Assembly: GCA_051859045.1 (NCBI GenBank)
Contig: JBHYGK010000056.1
Span: 83,153-147,152 of the forward strand
Origin: JBHYGK01 sp051859045
Lineage (GTDB): Bacteria > Pseudomonadota > Gammaproteobacteria > Xanthomonadales > Xanthomonadaceae
Direction: 5' to 3'
Length of the DNA stretch: 64,000 bases
The position numbers and the translations under genes are program-made. Shown piece after piece: positions 23,320 through 32,178 of this stretch. The notes beneath the pieces are model-generated. The model was given only the letters and a program-made list of their open reading frames with translations. It was not told where the DNA came from and ran no database searches. The stretch's first letter is position 1. The number at the start of each line of letters is the position of its first letter.

Positions 23320-23808
23320 ATGTCCCTGCTAGCCAAGTACCTCCTGCCCGTCCTGCTCGCCGTCGCCGGCACCGTGGGCGTCGTCGCCCCGAAGGAGGCC
23401 GCGGCGTCCGACATCCGCGTCTTCGTCGACCTCGGCGACATCGTCTTCAGCGCCGGCCGTCCCTACCACCGGCATTCGCACGCCCCCCTGTACGTCGTGC
23501 ACGAGCGCTGGGGGCCGCGCTACTACTACCACCGCCCGGCGCCGGTCTATTACCCGCGGCGCCCGGCCTACTACGCCCCGCCGCGCCCGGTGTACTACGC
23601 GCCGCCGCCGCCGCCGCGCCACCACTACCGCGACTGGCGCCACGAGCGCCGCGACGACCGCCGCGAGTGGCGCGATGACCGCCGCGAGTGGCGCGATGAC
23701 CGCCGCGAGTGGCGGGACGATCGCCGCGAGTGGCGCGATGACCGCCGCGACCACCGGGACGACCGCCGCGACGACCGCCGCGACCGCCGCCGGGATCGTC
23801 GCGACTGA
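23320..23808 (+). CDS. Exported Tyr/Pro- and Arg/Asp-repeat protein
   Basis: A 162-residue low-complexity protein with no recognised function. It has a signal peptide (residues 1-29), a short ordinary segment (DIRVFVDLGDIVFSAG), then a His/Tyr/Pro-rich stretch (about residues 55-105). The C-terminal third consists of near-identical heptads RDDRREW, ending in RD/RR dipeptides. Similar signal-peptide proteins with YYxPP and RDDR tails occur in Xanthomonads and are usually annotated hypothetical. The tail is strongly charged and probably disordered; binding to surface polymers or metals is speculation. It is preceded by a 277-base spacer with small hairpins and followed by a bidirectional terminator. 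Confidence 0.75.
   Translation: MSLLAKYLLPVLLAVAGTVGVVAPKEAAASDIRVFVDLGDIVFSAGRPYHRHSHAPLYVVHERWGPRYYYHRPAPVYYPRRPAYYAPPRPVYYAPPPPPRHHYRDWRHERRDDRREWRDDRREWRDDRREWRDDRREWRDDRRDHRDDRRDDRRDRRRDRRD
23650..23750 (+). repeat. 21-bp tandem repeat encoding RDDRREW
   Basis: Five nearly identical 21-base units (consensus cgcgatgaccgccgcgagtgg) lie in tandem and drift into shorter cgcgacgac units at the end. The high identity suggests recent expansion and possible length variation. Confidence 0.8.
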
Positions 23809-23834
23809 TCCCCCTCCGCGGGGGGAGCGACACG

Positions 23835-23864
23835 CGAAGGGCCGCCCCATGGGGCGGCCCTTCG
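23835..23864. terminator. Bidirectional hairpin after the Arg/Asp-repeat gene and tonB-like gene
   Basis: A 14-bp perfect stem (CGAAGGGCCGCCCC / GGGGCGGCCCTTCG) with a 2-base AT loop lies between convergent stops at 23808 and 23885. Confidence 0.75.
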
Positions 23865-23884
23865 TGCGTCCGGCCCCGGGTGCG

Positions 23885-24613
23885 TCAGGGGTCCAGCGAG
23901 AAGTCCACCGGCAGCAGCCCCTCCGAGGCCACGGCGACGCCGTCGCGCAGGGTCGGGGCGAAGCGCCAGCCTTCGACGGCCGCCCGCGCCGCGCGGTCGA
24001 GGTCGCGGTGGCCGCTGCCGCGTTCGATCGTCACCGCGCGCGGCAGGCCGTCGGGCCCGACCCGCACCCGCAGCAGCACCGTGCCCTCGGCGCGCCGGAT
24101 CAGCGCGGAGCGCGGATAGCGGGGCGCCGGCGCATGGAGCGCGCGCAGGCCGGCGCTGGGGCCCGCCGCCGCAGGCGCGTCGAAGCCCGTGGTCGGGGCG
24201 GGCGGGGCGTCGGCGATCGGGGCGTCGTCGGGGACGTCGGTGGCCGGCACCTCGGCCACCTGCTCGCCGCGCTCCTGCAGGGGCGGCTGGCGGGTGGCCT
24301 GGCGCGGTGGGGTGGGCGTCGGCGTGGTCGTGATCCGCGGCGGCGGCTCCACCGGGCGCGGCGGGAGGACCGGCGTGATCTCCTGCACGTCCAGCGGGGG
24401 CGGCGCCGGGGCGGCTTCGAACGGGGCGGGCGGGGCCAGCAGCAGGCCCAGGACCAGCAGGTGCAGGGCGAGGGTCGCGCCGTTGGCGCCGATCCGGGTC
24501 GCGGACAGGCCCAGGGGCGGCGACGGCAGCAGGCGGAGGGCGGGGCGCGGGTGGGCGGTGGGGCGGGGCGAGGGGGTGCGGGGCGAGGCGGTGCTGGGCG
24601 AGGCGGTCGGCAT
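23885..24613 (-). CDS. TonB family energy transducer
   Basis: A 242-residue protein with the full TonB layout: a cytoplasmic N-terminus, one transmembrane helix (LALHLLVLGLLLA, about residues 53-67), a long proline/threonine-rich spacer that crosses the periplasm (PPRPVEPPPRITTTPTPTPP), and a C-terminal TonB domain (YPRSALIRRAEGTVLLRVRV, DGLPRAVTIERGSG, AVEGWRFAP). It would couple the proton gradient, through ExbB/ExbD encoded elsewhere, to outer-membrane receptors. The ATG at 24613 has a GAAGGAGA ribosome site. The gene is divergent from dusA with a 119-base shared spacer containing a 16-bp palindrome. Confidence 0.88.
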   Translation of the reverse strand: MPTASPSTASPRTPSPRPTAHPRPALRLLPSPPLGLSATRIGANGATLALHLLVLGLLLAPPAPFEAAPAPPPLDVQEITPVLPPRPVEPPPRITTTPTPTPPRQATRQPPLQERGEQVAEVPATDVPDDAPIADAPPAPTTGFDAPAAAGPSAGLRALHAPAPRYPRSALIRRAEGTVLLRVRVGPDGLPRAVTIERGSGHRDLDRAARAAVEGWRFAPTLRDGVAVASEGLLPVDFSLDP

Positions 24614-24693
24614 GGCGGCGGTCTCCTTCGAGGGGAGCCGCGGCAACGCGCGGGACCCGCGAACGGGGTTGCCGACCCGGGCCGGGCCGTGCC

Positions 24694-24709
24694 CCGAGCG
24701 ATCGCTCGG
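24694..24709. promoter_or_regulatory. 16-bp perfect palindrome between tonB-like gene and dusA
   Basis: CCGAGCGATCGCTCGG is fully symmetric and lies 12 bases upstream of the dusA -10-like element and about 80 bases upstream of the tonB-like start. It contains GCGATCGC. Its size and place suit a dimeric repressor operator; no regulator is identified. Confidence 0.35.
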
Positions 24710-24720
24710 CCTCGCCGGCT

Positions 24721-24732
24721 TACACTGCACGC

Positions 24733-24735
<3 letters not shown>
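24721..24735 (+). promoter_or_regulatory. -10-like element directly abutting the dusA start codon
   Basis: TACACT (24721-24726) is followed by GCACGC and the ATG at 24733. With normal -10 to +1 spacing, transcription would begin at or next to the ATG, giving a leaderless mRNA. There is no Shine-Dalgarno sequence. The SPOR gene at 33969 has the same arrangement. Confidence 0.5.
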
Positions 24736-25740
<1,005 letters not shown>

Positions 25741-25846
25741 GCGGCGCGGCCGGCAGGGTTCAGAGCGGATTCACCCCCTGCCGACCAGACTGCGCAGCCC
25801 TCGCGGCTTCCTGCCGTGGCGGCCACCGGCTACCATCGAAGCGTCC

Positions 25847-26251
25847 ATGCCCATGCGCCCCGTGCTCCACGCCAGCGTCCTGATGCTCGCCACCGCGGCC
25901 TTCCCCGCGCCGGCGCAGGACGGCCGTGAGCGCCAGGCCGACGAGGGCCTCCGCGAGTCGGTCCAGCGCATCGAGCGCGAGACCGGCGGCGAAGTCCTCC
26001 GCGCCGAGCCCTACCAGCGCAACGGCCGCGACGCCTGGCGCTTCAAGGTGCTGACCCCCGAGGGCCGGGTGCGCGTGCTGCGCGACGAGCCGCCCCGCCC
26101 GGGCGCGCTGCCCTCGCGCGATGCGTCCCCTCCCGAACCCCTGCGGCCGCGCGACGCCCAGCCCCGCCTGCGCGAGCGCCCCGACCTGCGCGACCTGCGC
26201 CGCGACCGCGCGCGCCCGCCCGCCGGCCGCGGCGACGACCGCTCCCGCTGA
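25847..26251 (+). CDS. Exported PepSY-domain protein preceding phoPQ
   Basis: A 134-residue secreted protein. A signal peptide (residues 1-24, ending APAQD) precedes a single PepSY-like repeat: LRESVQRIERETGGEVLRAE followed by GRDAWRFKVLTPEGRVRVLRDE. The C-terminal half is Arg/Pro/Asp-rich and probably disordered. PepSY proteins are often encoded next to two-component systems and can inhibit or modulate periplasmic sensing. This gene is 56 bases upstream of the response regulator and shares its direction, so it may feed back on PhoQ. A TACCAT -10-like hexamer lies 10 bases before the ATG. Confidence 0.7.
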   Translation: MPMRPVLHASVLMLATAAFPAPAQDGRERQADEGLRESVQRIERETGGEVLRAEPYQRNGRDAWRFKVLTPEGRVRVLRDEPPRPGALPSRDASPPEPLRPRDAQPRLRERPDLRDLRRDRARPPAGRGDDRSR

Positions 26252-26307
26252 TCCCACCGCCTGTTGACCGCGCCGGCCCACGCCGGCGCCCATGACGAGG
26301 ACACGCC

Positions 26308-26988
26308 ATGCGCATTCTGCTGGTCGAGGACGAAGCCGCCCTCCGCGAGACCCTCGCCGCCCGCCTCAAGCGCGACGGCTTCGCCGTCGACGCCGCCAGC
26401 GATGGCGAGGAAGGCCTCTACCTCGGCAACGAAGTGCCGTTCGACGTCGGCATCATCGACCTCGGCCTGCCGAAGATGTCGGGCATGGACCTGGTGCGCG
26501 AGCTGCGCGCCACCGGCAAGAAGTTCCCGATCCTGATCCTGACCGCCCGTTCGAGCTGGCAGGACAAGGTGGAGGGCCTGAAGGCCGGCGCCGACGACTA
26601 CCTGGTCAAGCCCTTCCACGTCGAGGAGCTGCTGGCGCGCATCAACGCATTGCTGCGCCGCGCCGCCGGCTGGAGCAAGGCGCTGCTGGAGTGCGGCCCG
26701 ATCAAGCTCGACCTCACCGCGCAGACCGTCACCTGCAACGCCGAGGCGGTCGACCTGACCAGCTACGAGTACAAGGTGCTGCAGTACCTGATGGTGCACG
26801 CGGGCGAGCTGGTGTCGAAGGCAGACCTGACCGAGCACATCTACCAGCAGGACTTCGACCGCGACTCCAACGTGCTCGAGGTGTTCATCGGCCGGCTGCG
26901 CAAGAAGCTCGACCCCGACGGCGAGCTCAAGCCGATCGAGACCGTGCGCGGCCGCGGCTACCGCTTCGCCATCCCGCGCAGCGAGTAA
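26308..26988 (+). CDS. phoP: OmpR-family response regulator PhoP
   Basis: A 226-residue two-component regulator. The receiver domain shows the acidic pair VEDEA near the N-terminus, phospho-acceptor Asp51 in IIDLGLPKMSG, and the conserved Lys in DDYLVKPFH. The C-terminal winged helix carries the OmpR features LTSYEYKVLQYLMVHAG, DSNVLEVFIGRLRKKL and GRGYRF. The strong resemblance to PhoP and the PhoQ-type kinase 9 bases downstream support the name. In related bacteria PhoPQ responds to low magnesium and antimicrobial peptides and controls envelope remodelling; the target genes here are not known. Confidence 0.92.
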   Translation: MRILLVEDEAALRETLAARLKRDGFAVDAASDGEEGLYLGNEVPFDVGIIDLGLPKMSGMDLVRELRATGKKFPILILTARSSWQDKVEGLKAGADDYLVKPFHVEELLARINALLRRAAGWSKALLECGPIKLDLTAQTVTCNAEAVDLTSYEYKVLQYLMVHAGELVSKADLTEHIYQQDFDRDSNVLEVFIGRLRKKLDPDGELKPIETVRGRGYRFAIPRSE

Positions 26989-26997
26989 GACGCCCCG

Positions 26998-28377
26998 ATG
27001 CAGGCCCGCGCGCTGTCGCTGCAGGCGCGCCAGCTGCTGGCGGCGACGCTGGGCCTGCTGGCGTTCCTCGGCCTCACCGGCTACGCGCTCGACCGCGCGT
27101 TCATCGACACCGCGCGCTCCAACCAGGAGGCGCGCCTGGGCAGCTACGCGCGCGCCTACCTCGCCGGCCTCGACTTCACCCGCTCCGGCGCGCTGTGGCC
27201 GCCCGAGGCGCCGCCGGACCCGCGCTTCGGCACCCCCGGCAGCGGCCTGTACGCGGCGATCGTCGGCGACGGCGTCGACTGGCATTCCGCGTCCACCCTG
27301 AGCCAGGTGCTGCCCGAGGACATCGAGCTGCCGCTCGGCGAGATCCGCTTCGAGGGCCCGCTGTCGATCCGCGGGCCCAACGGCGAGAAGGGCGAGGTGT
27401 ACCGCTACGCGATCGGCACCGCGTGGGAGGAGCCCGAAGTGGGCTTCACCGTGGCGGTGAGCGAGGACGCGAGCACCATCACCCGCCAGATCGCCGTGTT
27501 CCGGCGCGCGCTGTGGGGCTACCTCGGCGGCGCGGGCCTGCTGCTGCTGGGCGTGCAGACCCTGATCCTGCGCTGGAGCCTGCAGCCGCTGCGGCGCGTG
27601 ACCCGCGCGATGGACAGCGTGCAGCGCGGCCGCGACAAGCAGCTCGACGGCGAGTTCCCGCACGAGCTCTCGCCGCTCACCGACAGCATCAACGCCTTCA
27701 TCGAGAGCGAGCGCGAGCACCTCGAGCGCTACCGCCACACCCTGGCCGACCTCGCCCACAGCCTCAAGACCCCGCTCGCCGTGCTGCGCGCCCGGCTCGA
27801 GGACGGCGCCAGCGAGGCGGAGCTGCGCGCCGACGTGCAGGCCCAGCTGCAGCGCATGAACGACATCGTCGGCTACCAGCTCTCGCGCGCGGCCACCTCG
27901 GGCCACCAGCTGTTCGCCGCGCCGATCGAGATCGAGGGCTACGCCGAGGAAGTGGTGCGAGGCCTGGAGAAGGTCTACGCGGCGAAGGGCGCGCTGTGCG
28001 AGTTCGACATCGACGCGTCCGCGCGCTTCTTCGGCGAGCCCGGCGACCTGCAGGAGCTGCTGGGCAACCTGCTGGAGAACGCGTTCAAGTGGACCCGCCG
28101 CCGCGTCGTGCTGGTGGTGCGCGCGCTGCCGCCGCCGGCCGGCCGCCGCGCCGGCGTCGAGATCGTGGTCGAGGACGACGGCCCCGGCATCCCGCCCGAG
28201 CGCGTGGCCAGCCTGCTGCAGCGCGGCGTGCGCGGCGACGAGCGCGTGCAGGGCCACGGCATCGGCTTGGCGATCGTGCAGGACATCGTGCGCTCCTACC
28301 GCGGCCAGCTGCGCGTGGACGCCTCGCCCGAGCTGGGCGGCGCGCGCTTCGCGGTGCACATCCCGCCGGGCCTGTGA
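26998..28377 (+). CDS. phoQ: PhoQ-type sensor histidine kinase
   Basis: A 459-residue inner-membrane kinase with two transmembrane helices (about residues 12-32 and 172-195) enclosing a periplasmic sensor domain. A HAMP-like region follows, then a dimerisation helix with His254 in LADLAHSLKTPLAVLR, the exact PhoQ-style H-box, and an ATPase domain (N-box LLGNLLENAFKW, G1 VEDDGPGIP, G2 GHGIGLAIV). It partners the regulator 9 bases upstream. The periplasmic domain has several acidic residues (EDIELP, EEPEVGF) that could hold divalent cations as in enteric PhoQ. Confidence 0.92.
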   Translation: MQARALSLQARQLLAATLGLLAFLGLTGYALDRAFIDTARSNQEARLGSYARAYLAGLDFTRSGALWPPEAPPDPRFGTPGSGLYAAIVGDGVDWHSASTLSQVLPEDIELPLGEIRFEGPLSIRGPNGEKGEVYRYAIGTAWEEPEVGFTVAVSEDASTITRQIAVFRRALWGYLGGAGLLLLGVQTLILRWSLQPLRRVTRAMDSVQRGRDKQLDGEFPHELSPLTDSINAFIESEREHLERYRHTLADLAHSLKTPLAVLRARLEDGASEAELRADVQAQLQRMNDIVGYQLSRAATSGHQLFAAPIEIEGYAEEVVRGLEKVYAAKGALCEFDIDASARFFGEPGDLQELLGNLLENAFKWTRRRVVLVVRALPPPAGRRAGVEIVVEDDGPGIPPERVASLLQRGVRGDERVQGHGIGLAIVQDIVRSYRGQLRVDASPELGGARFAVHIPPGL

Positions 28378-28405
28378 GGCCCGCCCGCGCCGGTCGGCGC
28401 GCGGC

Positions 28406-29176
28406 TCAGCGCGCGGCGAAGGGCGAGGGGCCGTAGAGCCGGCGCAGCTGCGCGGCCACCGCCGGCAGTTCCGCCTCGAGCAGGGCCGGCGCCGAGAAGT
28501 GGTACTCGCTGGCCACGGCGAAGAACTCCTCGGGCGCCTCGGCGGCGTAGGGGTCGATCGGCGTCTCCTCGCCGGCCTCGACCCGCGCCGCGAAGGCGTC
28601 GTAGGCGGCCTGGAAGTCCGCGGCCCACTGCCGCTGCCAGGCCCCCGGCAGCGGCGGGGTGCCGTCGAGCACCCCGTCGAGCCCGTCGAGCTTGTGCGCC
28701 ATCTCGTGCACCGCCACGCAGAAGCCGGCGCGCGGATCGGCGAGGTCGCCCTCCACGTCGGCCCAGGACAGGATCAGCGGGCCCTGGTCCCAGGACTCGC
28801 CGATCAGCTCGTCCTCCCACTCGGTGACCACGCCGGTGGCGTCGTCGTGGTCCACCCGGCCCACGCGGAACGCCGCGGGATACACCAGCAGCACCCGCCA
28901 GCCGGCGAGCCCGCCCGCGCCGAACTCCAGCAGCGGCAGCGCGCACAGCGCGGCGAGGATGCAGCGCTGGACGTCGTCGAGCACCAGGCCCTGCACCGGG
29001 ACGATGGTCTTGCTGGCGAGGAAGCGCGCGGCGAGCGCGCGCAGGCGGGCCTGGCGCGCCTCGTCCAGCCGGGCGACCCACGGCACGCGCGCGACGCAGG
29101 CCAGCCAGGTCGCGGCGGGGATGTCGGGGGGCGGCGCGGGGGCGAACCAGCGGAGGAGCGGGTCGAGCAGTCCCAT
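28406..29176 (-). CDS. mtfA: MtfA family zinc metallopeptidase
   Basis: A 256-residue cytosolic zinc aminopeptidase-like protein. The metal site HEMAHKLDGLDG (HExxH) and the downstream acidic region FFAVASEYHFSAP are typical of MtfA. In E. coli MtfA binds and inactivates the glucose repressor Mlc, and it shares its fold with anthrax lethal factor. No Mlc homolog is in the window, so the regulatory target here is open. It converges with phoQ, 28 bases apart, and lies downstream of a small exported-protein gene read in the same direction. Confidence 0.9.
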   Translation of the reverse strand: MGLLDPLLRWFAPAPPPDIPAATWLACVARVPWVARLDEARQARLRALAARFLASKTIVPVQGLVLDDVQRCILAALCALPLLEFGAGGLAGWRVLLVYPAAFRVGRVDHDDATGVVTEWEDELIGESWDQGPLILSWADVEGDLADPRAGFCVAVHEMAHKLDGLDGVLDGTPPLPGAWQRQWAADFQAAYDAFAARVEAGEETPIDPYAAEAPEEFFAVASEYHFSAPALLEAELPAVAAQLRRLYGPSPFAAR

Positions 29177-29220
29177 CGGGCGCGGCGGGTCGGCGGCGGC
29201 GGGGCGGGCCCCGCCGGGCC

Positions 29221-29517
29221 TCAGCGGAACATCCCCGGGAGCAGGCGCTGCCAGCGCGGGCGCTGCAGGCGCGCGCCGGGGGCGGACTCGTCGCTGCCGA
29301 TGCTGCGGTTGCCGCGCGGGGCGGTGCGCTCGGCGCGGGCCTGGGCTTCCTGGGCGGCCTGGCCCGGCTCGGCCTCGGCGACCGGCGCGCTGGCGTCGGC
29401 GTCGCGCGGGGCGGGGCTGGCGTCGGCCGCGCAGCCCGAGGCGCCGGCGGCGTCGCTCGCGACGGCATGGCCGGTGCCGAGGCACAGCAGGAGGGCGAGG
29501 GCGGCGAGCGTGCGCAT
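29221..29517 (-). CDS. Small exported protein of unknown function
   Basis: A 98-residue protein with a clean signal peptide (MRTLAALALLLCLGTGHAVAS). The mature part is hydrophilic and rich in Ala, Asp, Glu and Arg, with one cysteine (SGCAADAS) shortly after the cleavage region and a basic C-terminus (RLQRPRWQRLLPGMFR). I recognise no family. It is 44 bases upstream of mtfA on the same strand and may be cotranscribed. It could be a species-restricted periplasmic protein; coding potential rests on GC3 bias and the signal peptide. Confidence 0.6.
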   Translation of the reverse strand: MRTLAALALLLCLGTGHAVASDAAGASGCAADASPAPRDADASAPVAEAEPGQAAQEAQARAERTAPRGNRSIGSDESAPGARLQRPRWQRLLPGMFR

Positions 29518-29674
29518 CGTGGGGCTCCGCGGGGACGGACGCGGCGCGGGGGCCGGGTCCGGGAGCCCGGAGTGTACCCGGAGTCCGGCCCCGGCGTGTG
29601 GCAGCGCAACATGCCCCGGCTTCACATCGGCCCCGTTCCCCACGGCCCGCGCATGGGGCATCCTCCGGCTCCGC

Positions 29675-31492
29675 ATGAACGCCCTCCTCATCGACGCGGC
29701 CCCGCCGCGCATCACCGCCGCCGCCCTCCGTCGCGCCCTCATCGCCGGCGCGCGCCGGGTGATCGCGCGCCGCGAGAACCTCAACCGCATCAACGTCTTC
29801 CCGGTGCCCGACGGCGACACCGGCAGCAACATGGCGTTCACCCTCGGCAGCGTGCTGTCGGGTGCGCTGGGGCGACGCACCGCGAGCACCGGCGAGCTGA
29901 TGGCGCGGGTGGGCGAGGTGGCCATCGACGGCGCGCGCGGCAACTCCGGCGCGATCCTCGCGCAGTTCCTGCAGGGCGTGGCCGAAGGCGTGGGCAACCG
30001 GCCGGAGCTCAGCCTCGCGGCGATGGCCGACGCGGTGCGCGGCGGCGCCGACGCCTGCCGGCGCGCGCTCAGCGAGCCGCGCGAGGGCACCATCCTCAGC
30101 GTGATCCGCGCCTTCGCCGACGCCCTGCAGCAGGGCCCGGCGCGCGACGCCCGCGGCTGGTTCGAGCAGGCGCTGGCGCGCACCCGCGTGGCCCTGGCCG
30201 ACACCCCGCGCCAGCTGCCGGTGCTGGCCCGCGCCGGCGTCGTCGACGCCGGCGCCCAGGGCTTCGTCGACCTGCTCGAGGGCATCGCCGACTACCTCGC
30301 CGCCGGCCGCCTGGCCGACGCGCCCGAGGTGATGGAGTCGCTGGCCGACGAGGAGGCCGCGCTGGCCCACCTCGAGCTGGCGGAGGGCGATCCCGCGCAC
30401 CGCTTCTGCACCGAGTGCCTGGTGCTGGGCGAGGGCATCGACCGCGACGCGCTGCGCGCGGAGGTGGCCGCGCTCGACGCCTCCTGCGTGGTCGTGGCCG
30501 GCAGCGCCACGCGCGTGCGCCTGCACGCCCATCTCGCCGCGCCGGCGCGTCTGTTCGAGGCCTGCGGCCGCTTCGGCCGGGTCGAGGGCGCCAAGGCCGA
30601 CGACATGCACGCCCAGCAGCGCACCACCTCCACCGCCGCCGCGCGGCGCGTGGCGATCCTCGCCGACAGCGCCTGCGACCTGCCCGACGCGCTGATCGAG
30701 GCGCACAACATCCATGTCGTGCCGCTGCGGGTGAACTTCGGCGAGCAGGACTTCCTCGACAAGGTCGGCCTGGGCACCGGCGACTTCTATGCCCGCATGC
30801 GCGCCAGCGCCGTGCTGCCGCGCACCAGCCAGCCGCCGCCGGGCGACTTCCGCCGGCAGATGGAGTTCCTGCTCAGCCACAGCCCGTCGCTGGTGTACGT
30901 GGGCCTGTCGCGCGCGGTCAGCGGCACGCTGCAGTCCGCCGAGACGGCCGCCGCGCGCACCGACGCGCGGCGCATCCGCGTGGTCGACAGCGCCAGCGCG
31001 TCCGGCGGCCTCGCCCTGCTCGCGCTGCGCGCGGCCGAGCTGGCCGGCGACGGCCGCGACGCCGACGCGATCGTGGCCGAGCTCGAGCGCCTGCGGCCGC
31101 TGACCCAGACCTGGGCGATCGCCCGCGACCTCAGCCACGGCGTCCGCGGCGGCCGCGTGCCGGCCTGGGCCAAGCCGCTGATCCAGGGCCTGGGCCTGAC
31201 GCCGGTGGTGCGCTTCAGCCCCGAGGGCAAGCTCGCCGTGGCCGGCGCGCTGTGGGGCACGCGCGACGTGCCGGCGCGCTTCGCCGCGTACGTCGCCAAG
31301 CGCCTGCCGCCGGGCGTGCGCTGGCGCGTGATCGTCGGCCACGCCGACGCCCGCGCCGACGGCGAGGCGCTGCTGGCGGCCGTGGACGCGACCATCGCGC
31401 CGGCCGAGCGCTGGCTGGTCGAGACCGGGCCGGCGATCGGCGCGCACGCCGGCCAGGGCGCGCTGGTGATCGCCGTGCAGCCGGTGGCCTGA
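29675..31492 (+). CDS. Fatty acid kinase fusion: FakA-type DhaL kinase domain plus DegV lipid-binding domain
   Basis: A 605-residue fusion. Residues ~1-200 form the DhaL kinase domain with the magnesium/ATP motif NVFPVPDGDTGSNM and GARGNSGAILAQFLQG. Residues ~200-310 match the FakA C-terminal region (HRFCTECLVLGEGIDRDALR). Residues ~315-605 are a complete DegV domain (ILADSACDLP, PRTSQPPPGDFRRQMEFLL, VVDSASASGGLALLAL, GAHAGQGALVIAV). In Firmicutes, FakA phosphorylates fatty acids held by the separate DegV protein FakB. Here both are one chain, so exogenous or recycled fatty acid would become acyl-phosphate in a single protein. plsY, which uses acyl-phosphate, starts one base after its stop. 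Confidence 0.88.
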   Translation: MNALLIDAAPPRITAAALRRALIAGARRVIARRENLNRINVFPVPDGDTGSNMAFTLGSVLSGALGRRTASTGELMARVGEVAIDGARGNSGAILAQFLQGVAEGVGNRPELSLAAMADAVRGGADACRRALSEPREGTILSVIRAFADALQQGPARDARGWFEQALARTRVALADTPRQLPVLARAGVVDAGAQGFVDLLEGIADYLAAGRLADAPEVMESLADEEAALAHLELAEGDPAHRFCTECLVLGEGIDRDALRAEVAALDASCVVVAGSATRVRLHAHLAAPARLFEACGRFGRVEGAKADDMHAQQRTTSTAAARRVAILADSACDLPDALIEAHNIHVVPLRVNFGEQDFLDKVGLGTGDFYARMRASAVLPRTSQPPPGDFRRQMEFLLSHSPSLVYVGLSRAVSGTLQSAETAAARTDARRIRVVDSASASGGLALLALRAAELAGDGRDADAIVAELERLRPLTQTWAIARDLSHGVRGGRVPAWAKPLIQGLGLTPVVRFSPEGKLAVAGALWGTRDVPARFAAYVAKRLPPGVRWRVIVGHADARADGEALLAAVDATIAPAERWLVETGPAIGAHAGQGALVIAVQPVA

Positions 31493-31493
31493 G

Positions 31494-32162
31494 GTGGCCG
31501 CCGACGCCTTCGTCCTGCCCGCGGCCCTGCTGCTGGGCGCCTACGCGCTGGGCTCGCTGTCGGGCAGCCTGCTGCTCGGCCGGCTGCGCGGGGTCGACAT
31601 CCGCACCCAGGGCAGCGGCAATGCCGGCGGCACCAACGCCTTCCGCACCCAGGGCGCGTGGTTCGCGCTGGGCACGGTCGCGGTGGACATCGCCAAGGGC
31701 GCGCTCGCGGCCTGGGCCGGGCTGGCGCTCGCGCCGGCGGCCGGGCCGCTCGGCGGCGACGCGCTCGGCCACGCCTGCGGCCTGGCGGCGGTCATCGGCC
31801 ACGTCTGGCCGGTCTGGCACGGCTTCCGCGGCGGCAAGGGCGCCGGCACCGCCGTCGGCGCGCTGGCGGTGCTGTGGCCGCTGGCGCTCGCGCCGCTGCT
31901 GGCGGCCTGGCTGCTGGTGCTGACCTCGACGGGCTACGTCGGCCTGGCCACGGTCTGCGCCGGCCTGGCCCTGCTGCCGATGGCCTGGTGGGATCCCGCC
32001 GGCCCGGCGCGCGCGTGGCTGGCGCTCGCGCTGGCGGGCTTCCTGGTGTTCACCCACCGCAGCAACCTGCAGCGGCTGGCCGCGGGCGTGGAGCATCGCT
32101 TCGAGCGCGCGCGCGTGCTGGCGCGGCTGGTCGCGAGGCTGCGCGGCCCGGCGCCGCGCTGA
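31494..32162 (+). CDS. plsY: Acyl-phosphate:glycerol-3-phosphate acyltransferase
   Basis: A 222-residue integral membrane enzyme that transfers the acyl group of acyl-phosphate to glycerol-3-phosphate, the first step of phospholipid synthesis. The three conserved cytoplasmic motifs are present: GSGNAGGTNAFR, the loop GHVWPVWHGFRGGKGAGT, and a TSTGYVGLATV-type segment, with five or more transmembrane helices. The GTG at 31494 begins one base after the preceding stop, so the two genes are translated as a unit. Juxtaposition with the fatty acid kinase fusion gives a short route from free fatty acid to lysophosphatidate. Confidence 0.95.
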   Translation: MAADAFVLPAALLLGAYALGSLSGSLLLGRLRGVDIRTQGSGNAGGTNAFRTQGAWFALGTVAVDIAKGALAAWAGLALAPAAGPLGGDALGHACGLAAVIGHVWPVWHGFRGGKGAGTAVGALAVLWPLALAPLLAAWLLVLTSTGYVGLATVCAGLALLPMAWWDPAGPARAWLALALAGFLVFTHRSNLQRLAAGVEHRFERARVLARLVARLRGPAPR

Positions 32163-32178
32163 TGCCGGGGTCGCGGTG

